From Punica granatum (taxonomy: Eukaryota > Streptophyta > Magnoliopsida > Myrtales > Lythraceae): a stretch of 64,000 bases of DNA. The first letter of the stretch is position 1. Each line of letters starts with the position of its first letter. Below the pieces are notes generated by a model, which saw nothing but the letters and a program-made list of their open reading frames with translations, was not told the DNA's origin and did no database searches. Position numbers and translations under genes: made by a program. The stretch covers positions 27,524,605 to 27,588,604 of the forward strand of contig NC_045130.1 in the NCBI RefSeq assembly GCF_007655135.1, read 5' to 3'. Of this stretch, positions 1 to 11,125 are shown one piece after another.

Positions 1-300
1 AAGTTTGTTGAACCTTAAGTTGAAAACAATGGGGATGACGAAACAAATCAGCTGCCCTACTTTGACATCCAATCATATATTTTACATCATTATCCCTATT
101 AATCACAATTTCACATGTTTTATGAGCTCCTCTCCAGTTGATTACAATTTATGTTATATGAGCATCTGTGAAACTCAGTAAGGTCAAAGCCTACATTGAA
201 AATATCAGAGTACCTAAACAAACTTATGAGATCTTTCAAAGGTAATTCAATCACAATACTAGAACAAACTTGTGAGATATGTCGAGGGAAACTCACTTAC

Positions 301-2286
301 CAGGGCCTTTTCCCAATGATTTTCTCCCACCTTCAAAATATGGTGTGCAGTCAGGATACAAGCAAATAAGGATTTGAAGAGCTTGAAACCAAAATGAGTA
401 AATAAGGCAATACCTTCTTTTTTGGTGCATAAATAAGTTGAGCATTTGCTTCGGCATAAGCAGCCATGTCATTGATAGCAGCATTTACTCTGTCTACAGT
501 GAGCCTTCCTCTCATGTAGCTGCAGATTGGAGCAGTTTGATCAGAAAAAAATATTGAAATCAAGTATGATATTTTGAAACTTCAACAAACCCTCCAAGTC
601 CTCTCCGGCTTTGAAAGATGAACAAAAAAAAAAAAGGAAGAAGAAGAAGAGTGATTGAATTGCTGGAGTTTGAATAGTATTGTCCAGAAACCCAGAGATT
701 CTGGGCTAATAACATTTAAAGCAGCCAAAAAAAAAAAAGGAAGAAAATTCCAACTCCAGCAGCTGATTTGTAGTGTCCTCGCTCATTAGTGAACTATGAA
801 ATTATAGTCAATCAGAGATAGTGCCTACACAAAAAGCATCACGAGTCCATTCCACCAGCAGATTGGATAGGAAGAGATTGAAGGATCTAATCACTTACGA
901 GGACAAGGTATCAAGCTCATCTGAGGTAATATACCACAATGGAGGAGAAGCGCGCCCTTTTTTTTCCTGGAAAAGACAAACTAATCACAAAAGGGCATTG
1001 TTATTTAATCCTAGTCGACACACATAAACTCTGCAAGCAAAAGAAGTTCTCTACCAACAGTTCAAGCTTCAGCTTGTAAAATCACATTTTGTCTGCTGTG
1101 CAGCAAATGGACTAGCTGGTTGTATTTCAAAATTCATTTATCATGCCATGCCCTCAATTACAAATCATTCACTCAGGCTGTTCATTCATCAGTACAATGC
1201 ATTTACCTTAGGCATCGGAACAGGTTCATCTTCAGTTTTCAGATTCCCATGAGCAGGATCATGTTTAAAAGCTGGCGCCTGCAAGCTAAAATCCAAAACT
1301 CCTCTTATGTACACATCATGTTGCTACTCATAGTGATAAAACGATAAGAAGCTAATCATAATCAACAAAAGTGATTGATGAGAGATCTGCACCATTCATC
1401 TGCATATGAAGAGTTTAGGGGTGCCATTCTCTCAGGCAAATGAGAAGGGACATGAACACACATGCTCTGCAATTTCTTCTGCTGCTTTAATGATGCCTCG
1501 ATCAACTTCTGCAGTCTCAAGTACAACTTCAATCGGTTAATTAAAAATGAAAAGTAACGGAGGAAGCAAGATGACACTAACTCTTGAAAGCTTAACAATC
1601 AAGATCACAAAAGATCCCCTTGAAAATAATCACGAATTGCAATGAAAATTCAGGCATTTTGAGCACTGTAAAGTCCATTTTCCACTTCCTCACTAATGTC
1701 ATACATCCGTCTACTATTCATCAGTCGTCTCTCGCCAAGAAATAGTCAATAGGTCAGCCTTCATTTCTACAGTGGCCCTATGATCGTAAACCTAACCGAT
1801 TTTCTGGCCGAAAAAGCAGCCAACGAGCAGTATCATGGTCGATGCCATCTGGATCACACCAAATCTACTAACAACCATGACCTCGCAAGCAAAGAATTCC
1901 AGTCACGATTATCAAACCACCCAAAAAAAAAAACCTAGGCTGGCAAACATATAGACCTTAGCTTTGGGGATGGCTTCGGTCTCCTCCCGCAATCGGTCCT
2001 TAATGGCTTGCACCTGGAGCTCCATGGCCTTCAACGCAGCATCCACTGCTGAGAGGTCGGCGACGCTGCTCCCCGGGTACACTGCCAACATAGATAGATC
2101 AATCGTCGACTCAGACGGAAGTACAAGCCAAGCGAGACGATGAGAAAGGAAGGACGGATGAGGAGCAGGGCGTGAAGAAGGTCACTCACTGTTGCGGGCA
2201 ATGACGAGCTCCTGAAGCTCTGCGATCCGAGCATTGAAGGAAGAGACGAGGGAGTCCAGTGAAGCTCCGGCTCTCTTCGCTTCCAT
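301..2286 (-). CDS. SKA1: SKA1-like spindle and kinetochore-associated protein, 5' part (7 exons, gene runs off left edge)
   Basis: Exons read by eye, 5' to 3' on the minus strand: 2190-2286, 1957-2081, 1393-1508, 1207-1285, 899-966, 414-519 and 301-330. All junctions are GT-AG and together give 621 nt, or 207 codons in one frame. The product starts MEAKRAGASLDSLVSSFNAR and contains KAKKLIEASLKQQKKLQ, PLWYIT and YMRGRLTVDRVNAAINDM, which I recognise as plant SKA1 homologues (family knowledge). In the SKA complex SKA1 binds microtubules at the kinetochore. The N-terminal half is predicted coiled coil, and the C-terminal winged-helix domain begins near the YMRGRLT block. The start is the first ATG after a CT-rich leader and matches the family start. 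The third-exon donor and fourth-exon acceptor are less certain: a second acceptor 7 nt downstream exists. The last exons, about 50-80 codons, lie outside the window. Confidence 0.85.
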
Positions 2287-2478
2287 CTCCGTCTGTCTGT
2301 CTTTCTGTCCGATGTGCTGTGGAGATGAAATGGAGAGAACTTTCAAACTTTTTTTTTTTTTTCCCCTTTGGGGGAATTTCGATTTTCTCCTTTAATTTTT
2401 GGCGGCAAGATTTTGGTTGAATTCGATTTCCATCCGATTTTTGCTTTTGATGCCGAGTGAGTGTACCGAAAGTGGCTG

Positions 2479-3174
2479 CACTGTTAAACCCGGCCCGGCC
2501 CGACCGGTTGGCCCACGACCCATTGCCTTGTCCGAGCCGGGTTTTGCAAAAACCCAGTTAAGTTGAAAAATCGGCCGAAACCGGTTGACCCTATCAACCC
2601 GATTGACGCACAGTTGAAAAATCTTTTCCTGCCTTAATTTTTTGCTAGTAAAATTAGAAACTAAAATCTTGAATTTGTAATCTTTCACTCTTTACATTGC
2701 AAAAACCACATTCTGATGTTTCCTTTCAATTGAAATTCAAATTGCCATAGCATTATTATTCTAAACTTAAATTGTACGAACTAAAAGAGAAACAACCAAA
2801 CTAAGGCCTAAAGTAAAACGTTGTTCACAATTTCAAATTCATATGCCATCTCCATTTTTTTTTCTTTAAACACTTCTCATGTCTTCTTCTTATTCTCAAG
2901 AGATAGCTACACTATCTTCTCAAAATCCCATTGAACCTTCTTCGCAATCTGTGCGGCCAAAGAATGATCCAAACATGGGGCATATGCTAGCGAAGGAGTC
3001 AGCTCCCGATGGAAAAAATGGTTATTATTTGTGACTTTTCATTTATTTTTTAAGTCCGTAAAATTTAATGAAAATAAATATAAAAAAAAAGTTGAACCGG
3101 TGGTTGACTGGTTGAACCATAACTCGGCAAAGAGGCCGGTTCGATGCCTGAGTCTGGTTTGAAAACATTTCTGT
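2479..3174 (+). mobile_element. Degenerate hAT-like element with short transposase N-terminus remnant
   Basis: Both ends carry CCGG-rich ACCGGTT motifs. The left end starts CACTGTTAAACCCGG and the reverse complement of the right end starts CAGAAATGTTTTCAAACC, both similar to the termini of the clear hAT MITE at 46916-47461. Between them an ATG frame at 2879-3034 (51 codons, then TGA) includes RPKNDPNMGHMLAKE and SAPDGKNG. This resembles the stretch just before the BED zinc finger of plant hAT transposases, where a K/R-x-DPxW-like motif is usual. No target-site duplication could be found, so the borders are provisional. The rest is AT-rich and noncoding. Confidence 0.4.
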
Positions 3175-3364
3175 AAGATTATGTTTGGATCATGTGTAAT
3201 GTTATTTCATTTGACAGTTTTTGCAGAATTCAGCCTCCTAATAGAGGCAACAACATGTGATGTAATTTTTGACAACTTTATGGAAATTTTTCTGCCACTA
3301 ATTTGCTGGAGTGTCGTCAGTGTGACTACCTACTCCATGTGCCACCGGGGTTCGTGGAGATCTA

Positions 3365-4842
3365 GGGAAAATAGCCTTATAAAGCACAATTTTTACCTTA
3401 TTTTTATTTCCTAGTACGTTTTTAAAAATTGTCACGATCTAATACGAATCAGCATTTTATTTCCCGATCTAGCACACCGTTGAACTCCTTCTTCCTCCTC
3501 CTCCTCCTCCTCCTTCACGACTTTGCTTCCCAGCTCCTCCAGTTCCACTGACTCTACTTCACAGCACATCGGTTTCAAGACGTAAAGAGGGCCTGGGCCA
3601 CAACTATGGCGTCAAGGAGCTCAGGGAGGTTCGAGATAGGTAGCAACTGTTGAGGATGCTTGTGAGAGGGGCAGCTAATCGTCCTTAGTGATGATGGCTG
3701 CTGTCAAGAAGAACCCAAGGATAAGTTGAAGAATGGGATGGAACATAGGTAAGTTGTGTTTTGAGTTGAGGGGTGTGGTGGTCTATGCTGTGCTTAGGCT
3801 GGCTTGTATGTGTGTCTTCTTTCCAAAGCCGGTGTTATAAGGAGCCCGTAAAGCTTCAAAAATCCTTCAAACCAAGATTGGAACGAGTTGTCCAAAGGCT
3901 CCTCAATGTTGAGACAAGTGGTATTTTACACTCAGCGACTGATCAGTACGATAACATCTCAAGGAGCTTGGAGAGAGGCCGAGCAGTAGCAACAAAACAC
4001 AGTAGGGAGCTCAAGGAAGCACTGGACGGAGGAACAGCAGCAACGAGCTACAACAATCTACACGGGAAGAGGAAAGAGAGATGCAAGGCTCTGCAGTGAA
4101 GATGGGCAGTAACAAACCGCGGTAATGAGCTATAGGTGGTCGAGAACACCAGCAGTTCAGTAGCTTGAAGAAGCTTGGACAAGTAAAAGAGTAGTAGCTC
4201 AAGGAGAGCTCAGGAAACTCGAGGGAAGGACACCAGCAGCACAGCAACGAGAATGAGGCAGGGCAATAACATTCACTGCAAGCTCGAGGAGAGGCTCAAC
4301 AGGAATGAGAAGCAAGCTCAGGGAGCTCGGGAAGCATGAACAACAACAAAATGTTTCAGCAAGCTCAAGGATGACCTCAACAGTTGCAAGGTGACATCAG
4401 CAACAGCTCAGGAAGCTCAAGAGAGGATGACACAACATCGACGAGCAGCATGGAAGCAAAGTAGCACATCAAGTAACTCGTAAGAGGGGCACAACAGCTC
4501 AACGGTCGAGAAGAAATGACAGCAGCGGCTTTAGGAAGCTGGAGGGCAGTCGAGCCAACGACCAAATAGAGGAGAAGAAAAAGAGCCCCTGATGGAATTG
4601 GTGTCCAAAGAATTAAAGGAAGGACGGTCTAATGATGAAGTTCTAGGAAGTCCTCCAAAGGGATGAAGATGACAGGAGGAAAAGAAGGCAAAGTCGTGAA
4701 GGAAGAGGAGGAGGAGGAGTTTAACGATGTGTAACGATTTTTAGACGGAGTTTAACGGTGTGTTAGATCCGAGAATAAAATGGTGATTCGTGCTAGGAAG
4801 TAAAAATAATATAAAAATTGTGTTATATGGGACTATTTTTCC
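3365..4842. mobile_element. Long terminal-inverted-repeat DNA element (MULE-like or foldback), non-autonomous
   Basis: The left end reads GGGAAAATAGCCTTATAAAG, and the reverse complement of the right end reads GGAAAAATAGTCCCATATAA. The match continues for about 110 bp through TTTTTATTTCCTAGTACG, CATTTTATTTCCCGATCTAG and an ACACCGTTGAACTCC block, ending in a TCC-repeat tract. The interior (about 3500-4690) is a purine-biased, imperfectly repeated stretch rich in AGCTCAAGGA-type words with no long frame that looks like a protein. No clean target-site duplication was found beside the ends. The class is inferred from TIR length only. Confidence 0.5.
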
Positions 4843-6060
4843 AAAGAAATATACGATGGAATGAGAAAATTGGGCTTTGAAGGAGTTTGAAACCCCCACC
4901 AAATCTCTCCTCCTCCTTAAAAAACACATTGCCAAATATGGGATTTTGAATCCCACTCCACCATACTCCTCCGAACCCTACAAAACAAACATAACTTAAC
5001 GTTGCATTTGAAAGGGGAGAAAATCTCCACTCCACCCCACCATTCCCATTTATGTAGTTCAAGAAATATAAAAGTGACTTCGATTATTTTTATTTTTTCT
5101 GAAATTGACCCCATTGTCTCTCTCTGTTCTCTCTTCCCTCTGTCAAATATAGCATTGGGATAATCACCTGTGAAAATGAATAATCATGTACATTGACGTG
5201 TGTCACGGGAATTAAGAGTAATCAACCCACTAATTAGTTTTAGGATTCAAATTGAAGATCAAATTGACTTTGAGGGATTATGATAACTTTTTTTAAAATT
5301 TTGGAATTTAATCAGCTAATTTATATAAATATGACCATGTGAATAAAATCAAAAAACCGCGAATAAAATAAGTAGACATAAGAAATTAACTTAAAATTTT
5401 TTTAGGTTAGGGGCCTAGGCCCATTTTTCTCTTTTGGGCCTTTGGCTCATTTCTAGGCCTATTCAACCCATTGTGTATATGTTGGCTTGAATGTATGGCC
5501 AATGATGTATGTCCGTTTTCAAGTTGGACTATATTGTATAAGCATGTGTATCGTGCGAAATCTATAATTTGTTCTTTAATTTCCTTATACATTCACGAAT
5601 GTAGACCCGATCCTAGGATTAAATAACTCGACTTTAACAAATAAAAAGTGTGAGCCTCTTATCTAGTAACAAAGCCTTCGGACTCATTTATCTGGTTAGA
5701 AAGATCGAGTCAAACTTAAATTCTTATGCGGTTAGTATCATGACCCCTTAGGTGATTTTAGAAATCTCATCAGCCAAAATAATGGTGTAATGGTAATTTC
5801 AATCTCGAATTGGGTCCTAAGCCACGTAGACTAATAGGACACCTTGAATTCAGCGACAGAGGCCTAAAAATTAGGCCCGAGCGGTGCGCAAGGAATTGTC
5901 CTTTGATTTTGTTTCTTCTGCATCGCCTTGTCTCTGTCTCGCTCTCAGTTGTACAAGGGGCTCGCCATTTGACTTTTCCAACTCTAATGCCATTAATTAA
6001 TTAATTAATACATCAAAATACATAATGTGCTAAGTAATAGAATAAAATAATGTACAAGCA
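4843..6060. other. Intergenic, no gene seen
   Basis: AT-rich DNA with several short frames that lack codon character. A GGCC-rich patch near 5403-5460 and the text around 5600-5770 look like worn LTR-type sequence, but no termini could be paired. A short (TTAA)n run lies at about 5993-6008. Confidence 0.4.
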
Positions 6061-6067
6061 ACACATA

Positions 6068-6242
6068 TAAGAATCCTGGTATTCGCAAGCTCAAATGGGC
6101 CCCGATTATTCTAGTCAAGTCCGATCGGTTCAGTAAGAGATAAAATTTTTTTAGCGTGGATTTTTTACTTTCACAAAAACTCAAACCCGTGATTTTATTT
6201 AAGCGAAACAAGGGTTAAACCGCTTGAACCAACCACGTTGAT
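6068..6242 (-). mobile_element. tRNA-derived SINE
   Basis: Read on the minus strand, it begins AACGTGGTTGGTTCAAGCGG (an A-box-like head), followed by a B-box-like GGGTTTGAGTTTTTG about 40 nt on. It ends in a body containing AATACCAGGATTC. The same head and body occur at 49088-49245 on the same strand, which supports a dispersed short element. It is not a tRNA gene because no cloverleaf can be drawn past the head. Confidence 0.55.
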
Positions 6243-7236
6243 TTCACATTGAATTTCATATACAAATAGAGCTAACATATAGTACCATCAATAACAAAAC
6301 AAGTAAACATAATGCACGTGCAACGCACTTACTGTTATATTAGTTGGAGTAAATGTGTAGTTTTCATTTTTTTGAATTATAGAGGGTAATTTGGAAGATG
6401 TAGTATTTGGAATAACACTATAAATTGATGGGAAATGAATGCAATTTACAATAATGCTATTGTATTGTTTAATAATCACAATAATCTTTGAAGAATTGTG
6501 TAATTTGTTGCCGAAGGATAGTTTAGACCTAGTTAGCTGAATCACACCGTCTCAAGGAATTTTTAGTTACGACTAATTCTCGTTTTAAGCATGACGTGCT
6601 TCCTGTGGATTGTGAACCCTCACGTCATAAATAAATTCCACCATACGTGAAATGCACTTTACCAACCAGACTTCACCTCCAAATTAACTGTGTTGAGAAT
6701 GTTAACCCCACATGGAAAAAAATAAAGGAATAACCATGGGTTTATGTGAGAATCGGATATTAACACTTAACAACTTGAGTTTTTAAGTGGAAATGGACTT
6801 AAACCGTATAAGCGCAATGAAAATTTAATAAATTGCACAATAATTTAATTACGCACGTGCCATGCCCTACTATGACTAGTTTAATTACGTGAGTAATGAC
6901 GTAAGAGAGTATGACTGAAGTTCCCGCCATAGTACGCAGTCGAGCATCAACTAGATGCTCCATTAACAAAACACAACTTTTCAGCAAGTAGATAGTGTGA
7001 TCAGAGATGCTGAGAAATTAAATTGGAATTGCATGCATTGCAATAATACTCATGGATGGATGAATTTAACTAATGTTTTATCTTACATCCATACGTATAT
7101 CAAACCAAAGATCAATAGACATCACAATATGCTTTCACAAATAAAAAGAATTTGTAGAGAGAGATGAATTGACGGATCAAAAATTCGATCCAAGGGGGAA
7201 GAAAACAATGGGCTCCGGCTGAGATTGAGCTAATGC

Positions 7237-7461
7237 TTATAAGAAGGAAGGTCGAGACTCCACAGGAAAGTATGGTACTGGAATCGGAGGTGATGACTTT
7301 CTCTTCATCGGGCTGCTCTTTGAACACTTTTCATCTTGTTTTGCAACTTTCTTGTGTGAAAGATTGTCCTCACCAGCTTCTTCTTCACATGATCCGACCC
7401 TTTTGCTCGAATACTTATTGCCGGCAAAGCATCCCGCTAACAACTTGGAGAACAAACCCAT
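7237..7461 (-). CDS. Small conserved protein of unrecognised family, paralogue a1 (74 aa)
   Basis: Single exon starting MGLFSKLLAGCFAGNK and ending PPIPVPYFPVESRPSFL. I do not recognise the family. Four paralogues in this window share the frame LFS-x-L-x3-GCF at the N-terminus, KRV near residue 21, a polar Glu/Ser/Lys-rich middle and a PPIPV-x-YFP-x2-SR C-terminus. That conservation of both ends and length argues for a real gene. There is no signal peptide or membrane segment. Gly2 and Cys11 could be lipidated, which is only inference, as the a genes have Gly2 and the b genes Ala2. A TATA-like CTATATATG lies about 105 bp upstream on this strand (about 7565-7573). The C-terminus has three differences from its relatives (P, E and F at otherwise conserved places). 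Confidence 0.7.
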   Translation of the reverse strand: MGLFSKLLAGCFAGNKYSSKRVGSCEEEAGEDNLSHKKVAKQDEKCSKSSPMKRKSSPPIPVPYFPVESRPSFL

Positions 7462-7564
7462 GGATTATCAAGAGGTGTATCATAAAAACAAGAGTTATGC
7501 TTAGAGAAAAAGGTTTCTCTTTGGAAGTTCTACTACTAATCCATATGTTCTTCCAATGTTTGTG

Positions 7565-7573
7565 CATATATAG
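7565..7573 (-). promoter_or_regulatory. TATA box of paralogue a1
   Basis: CTATATATG on the minus strand, about 105 bp before the ATG at 7461. The equivalent CTATATATATG in copy B (about 18021-18031) sits at the same distance from its gene, so the element is conserved between duplicates. Confidence 0.5.
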
Positions 7574-7628
7574 ACAGAAGCTCTCTTTGCAGCAATTTCC
7601 AGCTGAGATTCAGACAAACATCACGGAA

Positions 7629-7674
7629 TCTCTCTCTCTCTCTCGCTCTCTCTCTCTCTCTATATATATATATA
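7629..7674. repeat. (CT)n(TA)n compound microsatellite
   Basis: About 30 bases of CT repeat with one interruption, followed by a TA run, upstream of small gene a1. The tract is absent at the matching point of copy B (about 18085). Confidence 0.9.
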
Positions 7675-9127
7675 TCCAGATCACTTTCAGGGATTTCTCC
7701 CTTTTGTGTGATGAAAGTTTTCCACTTAAGCGTTTTGGACAAACTCTCTACTTATGGTTAATCGTTCTTTTGATCTCCCCATTAGTATTTACTTATTTTC
7801 ATAATTAATTATTTTCAAAATATTTTTTTAAAATTATTTATTTATTTTAACAATTAATATCAATATTTTCATTTGATAAACTAATATTAACATATATAAA
7901 AACCACAAATACTTGCATAACACGTAAATTAGATTACTAGTTTTAAATTAAATTAATATTTCAACTGATATTTTTGGGCAGCGGTTAGGATATGAATCAT
8001 ATGAAACTTCTGGGCACCAGTTGCTGTCATTTTCTGCATGGGCTCCACCACGGTCAATGTTCATTGTTATTCATGTCTCTTTCTCTGACCATTCTAATGA
8101 GTCTCTCAACCTTTAATCACTTCTTATATTGGCTCTCCCCCAACCTTGAAAAATTAAAATCTTTTGTTCTTAGGTGGTCTGGTGGTCTTCTTCTTCTTCT
8201 TCTTCCATTTTCTTTTTCCCCCACCAGACATGGTTACATAAGGCAATAGAAAGTTAGTTAATTAATTTTTACTAGTTCATCCAACCAAAAAAAAATGTGA
8301 TTTTTGTAATCTGTATCCTATTTACAAAATCTCATGAGTTCACCAAAAAAGAAAAAATCTCATGCGTTCGGCTACTTATTTTCAAAGTTAACTACCAATA
8401 ACACGTCCCAAACTATTGTTATGATGGTTCGAGTTACTCCTTATCATACGTGATACCAAGACTGACTCCGATACCAAGTCTTATGTTTTCATTCCTTTTT
8501 CCAAACTATTACTGCATGAACAAAACTAACACAGTAAGTTAGTATGCTGTACCGTTCGGACATAATTATGTTGGTCAATAGTTACACTACGAAGAGTTTC
8601 CTTGCATTACAAGCAGGTTCCTCCTGACCCTTAATTTATAACTTGTTTGTTACAAAATTGTTGGCGAGTCCTCTTCCTCCTAATTGAGACTTGTTATTGT
8701 ACGTTTGAATCAATCTCTTCCACCAAATATTGCTACGTAGTTTGAAGTCACTGGTAAAGTCACACTGGGCATGGTTAGACTAGCCTTCACTCAGAACATG
8801 AGAGCCGGAGTTTCAGTGAGGCATGAATGCTGAACTAATTCATGTTCTAGGGCATGCATAGGAGCTGAGATGTGAAGTACGCAGATTGTAAGTAATAATA
8901 TCGATTGACAATACATATGAAGATCTTGCGCTTCTGCATTTGAGGACCAAGGAAACCATTCATTGACCGGACACATTTTTTTCTGACGCAAAGGTGTGGT
9001 TCAATTAGCTTAGAAATGAATTAATTGCACTACACTTTATAGAAAAATATTGCAATGAATAAAGGAATTTGCTACAAGGTACAATTAATCACTCCGGCAT
9101 TTAGAGGGAACTCGAGATAGCCAGTAT

Positions 9128-9352
9128 CTACAGCAGGGAAAGTCGGGATCCCATGGGGAAGTAAGCAACCGGAATAGGAGGAGACTTCCTCTTTGTCAAG
9201 CTGCTCTTTGAAGGTTTTGAATCTTCTTCAGCGACTTTGTTGCAGTTGTGTGAGAGGCTGTCATCTCCTGCTTCTTCGCAAGATCCGACCCTTTTCCTCG
9301 AACTGTTGGCGTCGGAGAAGCAGCCCCAGAATAAGTTGGAGAACAGAGCCAT
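9128..9352 (-). CDS. Small conserved protein of unrecognised family, paralogue b1 (74 aa)
   Basis: Single exon starting MALFSNLFWGCFSDANSS and ending PPIPVAYFPMGSRLSLL. It differs from its duplicate b2 (19971-20195) at about 11 of 74 residues, most of them in the middle (residues 23-31), while the first 22 and last 20 residues are nearly fixed. This pattern suggests purifying selection on both ends. The ATG is chosen because it aligns in all four paralogues. A TATA-like CTATAAATATGG lies about 145 bp upstream on the same strand. It sits about 1.7 kb from a1 in the same orientation, so each duplicated block carries one a and one b gene. Function unknown. Confidence 0.72.
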   Translation of the reverse strand: MALFSNLFWGCFSDANSSRKRVGSCEEAGDDSLSHNCNKVAEEDSKPSKSSLTKRKSPPIPVAYFPMGSRLSLL

Positions 9353-9493
9353 GGATCGAGTATTACTGTTCTGTTACTGAGATAAGAGGAGGAGAAGAAG
9401 AAGAAGAAGAGTGAATTTCTGCTTAGCTTAGGGAGAATTAGTGACTGTTTCTTTTGTTGCTTCGGAATGTGAATGATCCTGCAAAATTTTGCT

Positions 9494-9505
9494 CCATATT
9501 TATAG
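9494..9505 (-). promoter_or_regulatory. TATA box of paralogue b1
   Basis: CTATAAATATGG on the minus strand, about 145 bp before the start codon. The copy B gene has CTATATATATGG at the same place (about 20329-20340). Confidence 0.5.
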
Positions 9506-9775
9506 GAAGTAGAACCTCGTAGCGTGGTTCCCACGGAAATTCCGAGAGAAGCATCGAGGAATCAGTTTGGCCGACGATGACGAATGATGTTTCTAGGATG
9601 CAGATCCTAGTCATTTTCAGCTTGTTTATCCCGTTGTTATATGTTCCAATTTTAGTTTATTTGGGGTGGAAGGATCAACCACATTAAATATAAGTGTCAT
9701 CATCTTTGACTATTCTTAACCCAAATAATTATTCAACGCGAAAATCATTGGCTACTACACTCTATAAAGGCCATG

Positions 9776-10570
9776 ATTAATTGTTCGCGTTCGACTTGTC
9801 TCCTCCGATTGTCATTTCCGAGCCACCGCCGTTCCTAACATCTATGCGTGTACAGATTTGACGAGGTTTCTAGGATATTCATATGTTTCATGTTTGTCGT
9901 CTGTGAGCTTCTAGCTTGGACACGGGAAGAAAAAAGTCAGAGGACTCAAAAAAACATATCCAGAAAGGGAACCCCCGACAGCCTGCCTAAGAAATAATAT
10001 GGGTTTTTATGTTGGAAATTCTTAGAAAGTTCTGCAAAATTATTGGCGTGGGATATTGTAAACAAAGTCTCTACTCATTATTATTATTGTCTCTCTATGC
10101 CCATCGACGGGTTGAGTCATTTGCACGGACCATCTGTCGTGCGGACAAGTCAACTGCCTTAGCTACGTACATACACATACAAAAGAGCACGGACGTGATT
10201 TTAAGGATCTTATACCGAATTAATCTAACAAATACAAGTCGTTGTTGCTGGATCATTGATTATAAGGGATGGTCAACAAGTCATTCGGGGATCGACTGAA
10301 GAAATAATAATTAGAAACATAAGAGAACCTAATTTTAATGGCCATGAAAATCGAATACGAAACTTCCTCGTTCTAAATCGATTTTATCAGCCCAGAAAAT
10401 TGAGTAAATCTTATTAAATCTTTGGCCGCCAGGACACGGAAGGAAAGTTCTCTACGGAGAAATCATAATCCGAAGACGTGGATAAATAGCGTGAAGTGAA
10501 CCGAGACATGATGGGTCCACAATAGTCCGTCCACTGTTGCAGAGAAATCGTTACAATACAAACAGTTGGT
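9776..10570. other. Intergenic, no gene seen
   Basis: Past the edge of the duplicated block. Only one frame longer than 90 codons (10009-10299, plus) occurs, with no recognisable motif. A telobox-like or satellite signal was not seen. Confidence 0.4.
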
Positions 10571-10639
10571 CTTCCAAATTAATTAATGGAAAAAATACAA
10601 AAACTTTCAGATAAATTGGATCATGTAATATACTTCGCA

Positions 10640-11125
10640 AGACATTAAAAGCCTCACATTAAATTTTTTCGTCATTTTGATCCTCAAATTTTTCTTTTTA
10701 TTATTATTACTCTCAAACTTTCATATTTTTTTTTTACAATTTAATCTTAAAATTCAAAAAAGAAAAAGGAAAAGGGGCTTGGGCAGCTGATCGATGACCC
10801 CGACTCCACCACCGAGGTTTACGACACTCACAGATAGTGCCGGAAATGTTGAGGGTGAGGCCGGGACCGTCGATTGGTGGCCCCAGCCCCCCGAATCGAC
10901 TAGAATCTCAAACTCGAAATCTCAATCCATTCAAGGGCAAGGGCTGCCAATATGCAGCCCCGACCCCACCTCCATGGTCGACAGCATCCTCTGTGGATAA
11001 AGGCGATCTCGATGATGGGTTCGGGGTCGCCGACTGGCGGCCCCACTCCCATCCCCCATTTTTTTCCGAATTTTATGATCAAATTGAAAAAAGTTTGAGG
11101 ACCAAAAGTGAAGAAAACTAACGAC
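10640..11125. mobile_element. GC-cored inverted-repeat element, probable non-autonomous DNA transposon
   Basis: The left flank reads TTTTGATCCTCAAATTTTTC. The reverse complement of the right flank reads CACTTTTGGTCCTCAAACTT, which is similar. The centre (10780-11050) is sharply GC-richer than its AT-rich arms and has repeated words such as GACCCC-ACC and GTCG-CCGA. The two overlapping frames there show repeat-driven composition, not protein character. No target-site duplication was confirmed. Confidence 0.35.

Larger units (their letters stand above)
6340..9775. repeat. Tandem segmental duplication, copy A
   Basis: This block aligns with 16135-20610 through long colinear stretches. Examples are the AAATGTGTAGTTTTCATTTT start at about 6350 against 16150, the two small genes, and the shared end around TCTATAAAGGCCATGA (about 9763 and 20598). 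The copies differ by substitutions and by private insertions. Copy A has a (CT)n(TA)n tract and about 300 bp of AT-rich DNA at 7627-7960. Copy B has a SINE at 16690 and an AT-rich MITE-like insert near 19003-19318. The repeat period is about 9.8-10.8 kb because other elements sit between the copies. Confidence 0.85.

Noticed and set aside
1..290. Further SKA1 exons
   Set aside because: I looked for the expected downstream family sequence on the minus strand and did not find it, so the next exon is probably outside the window.
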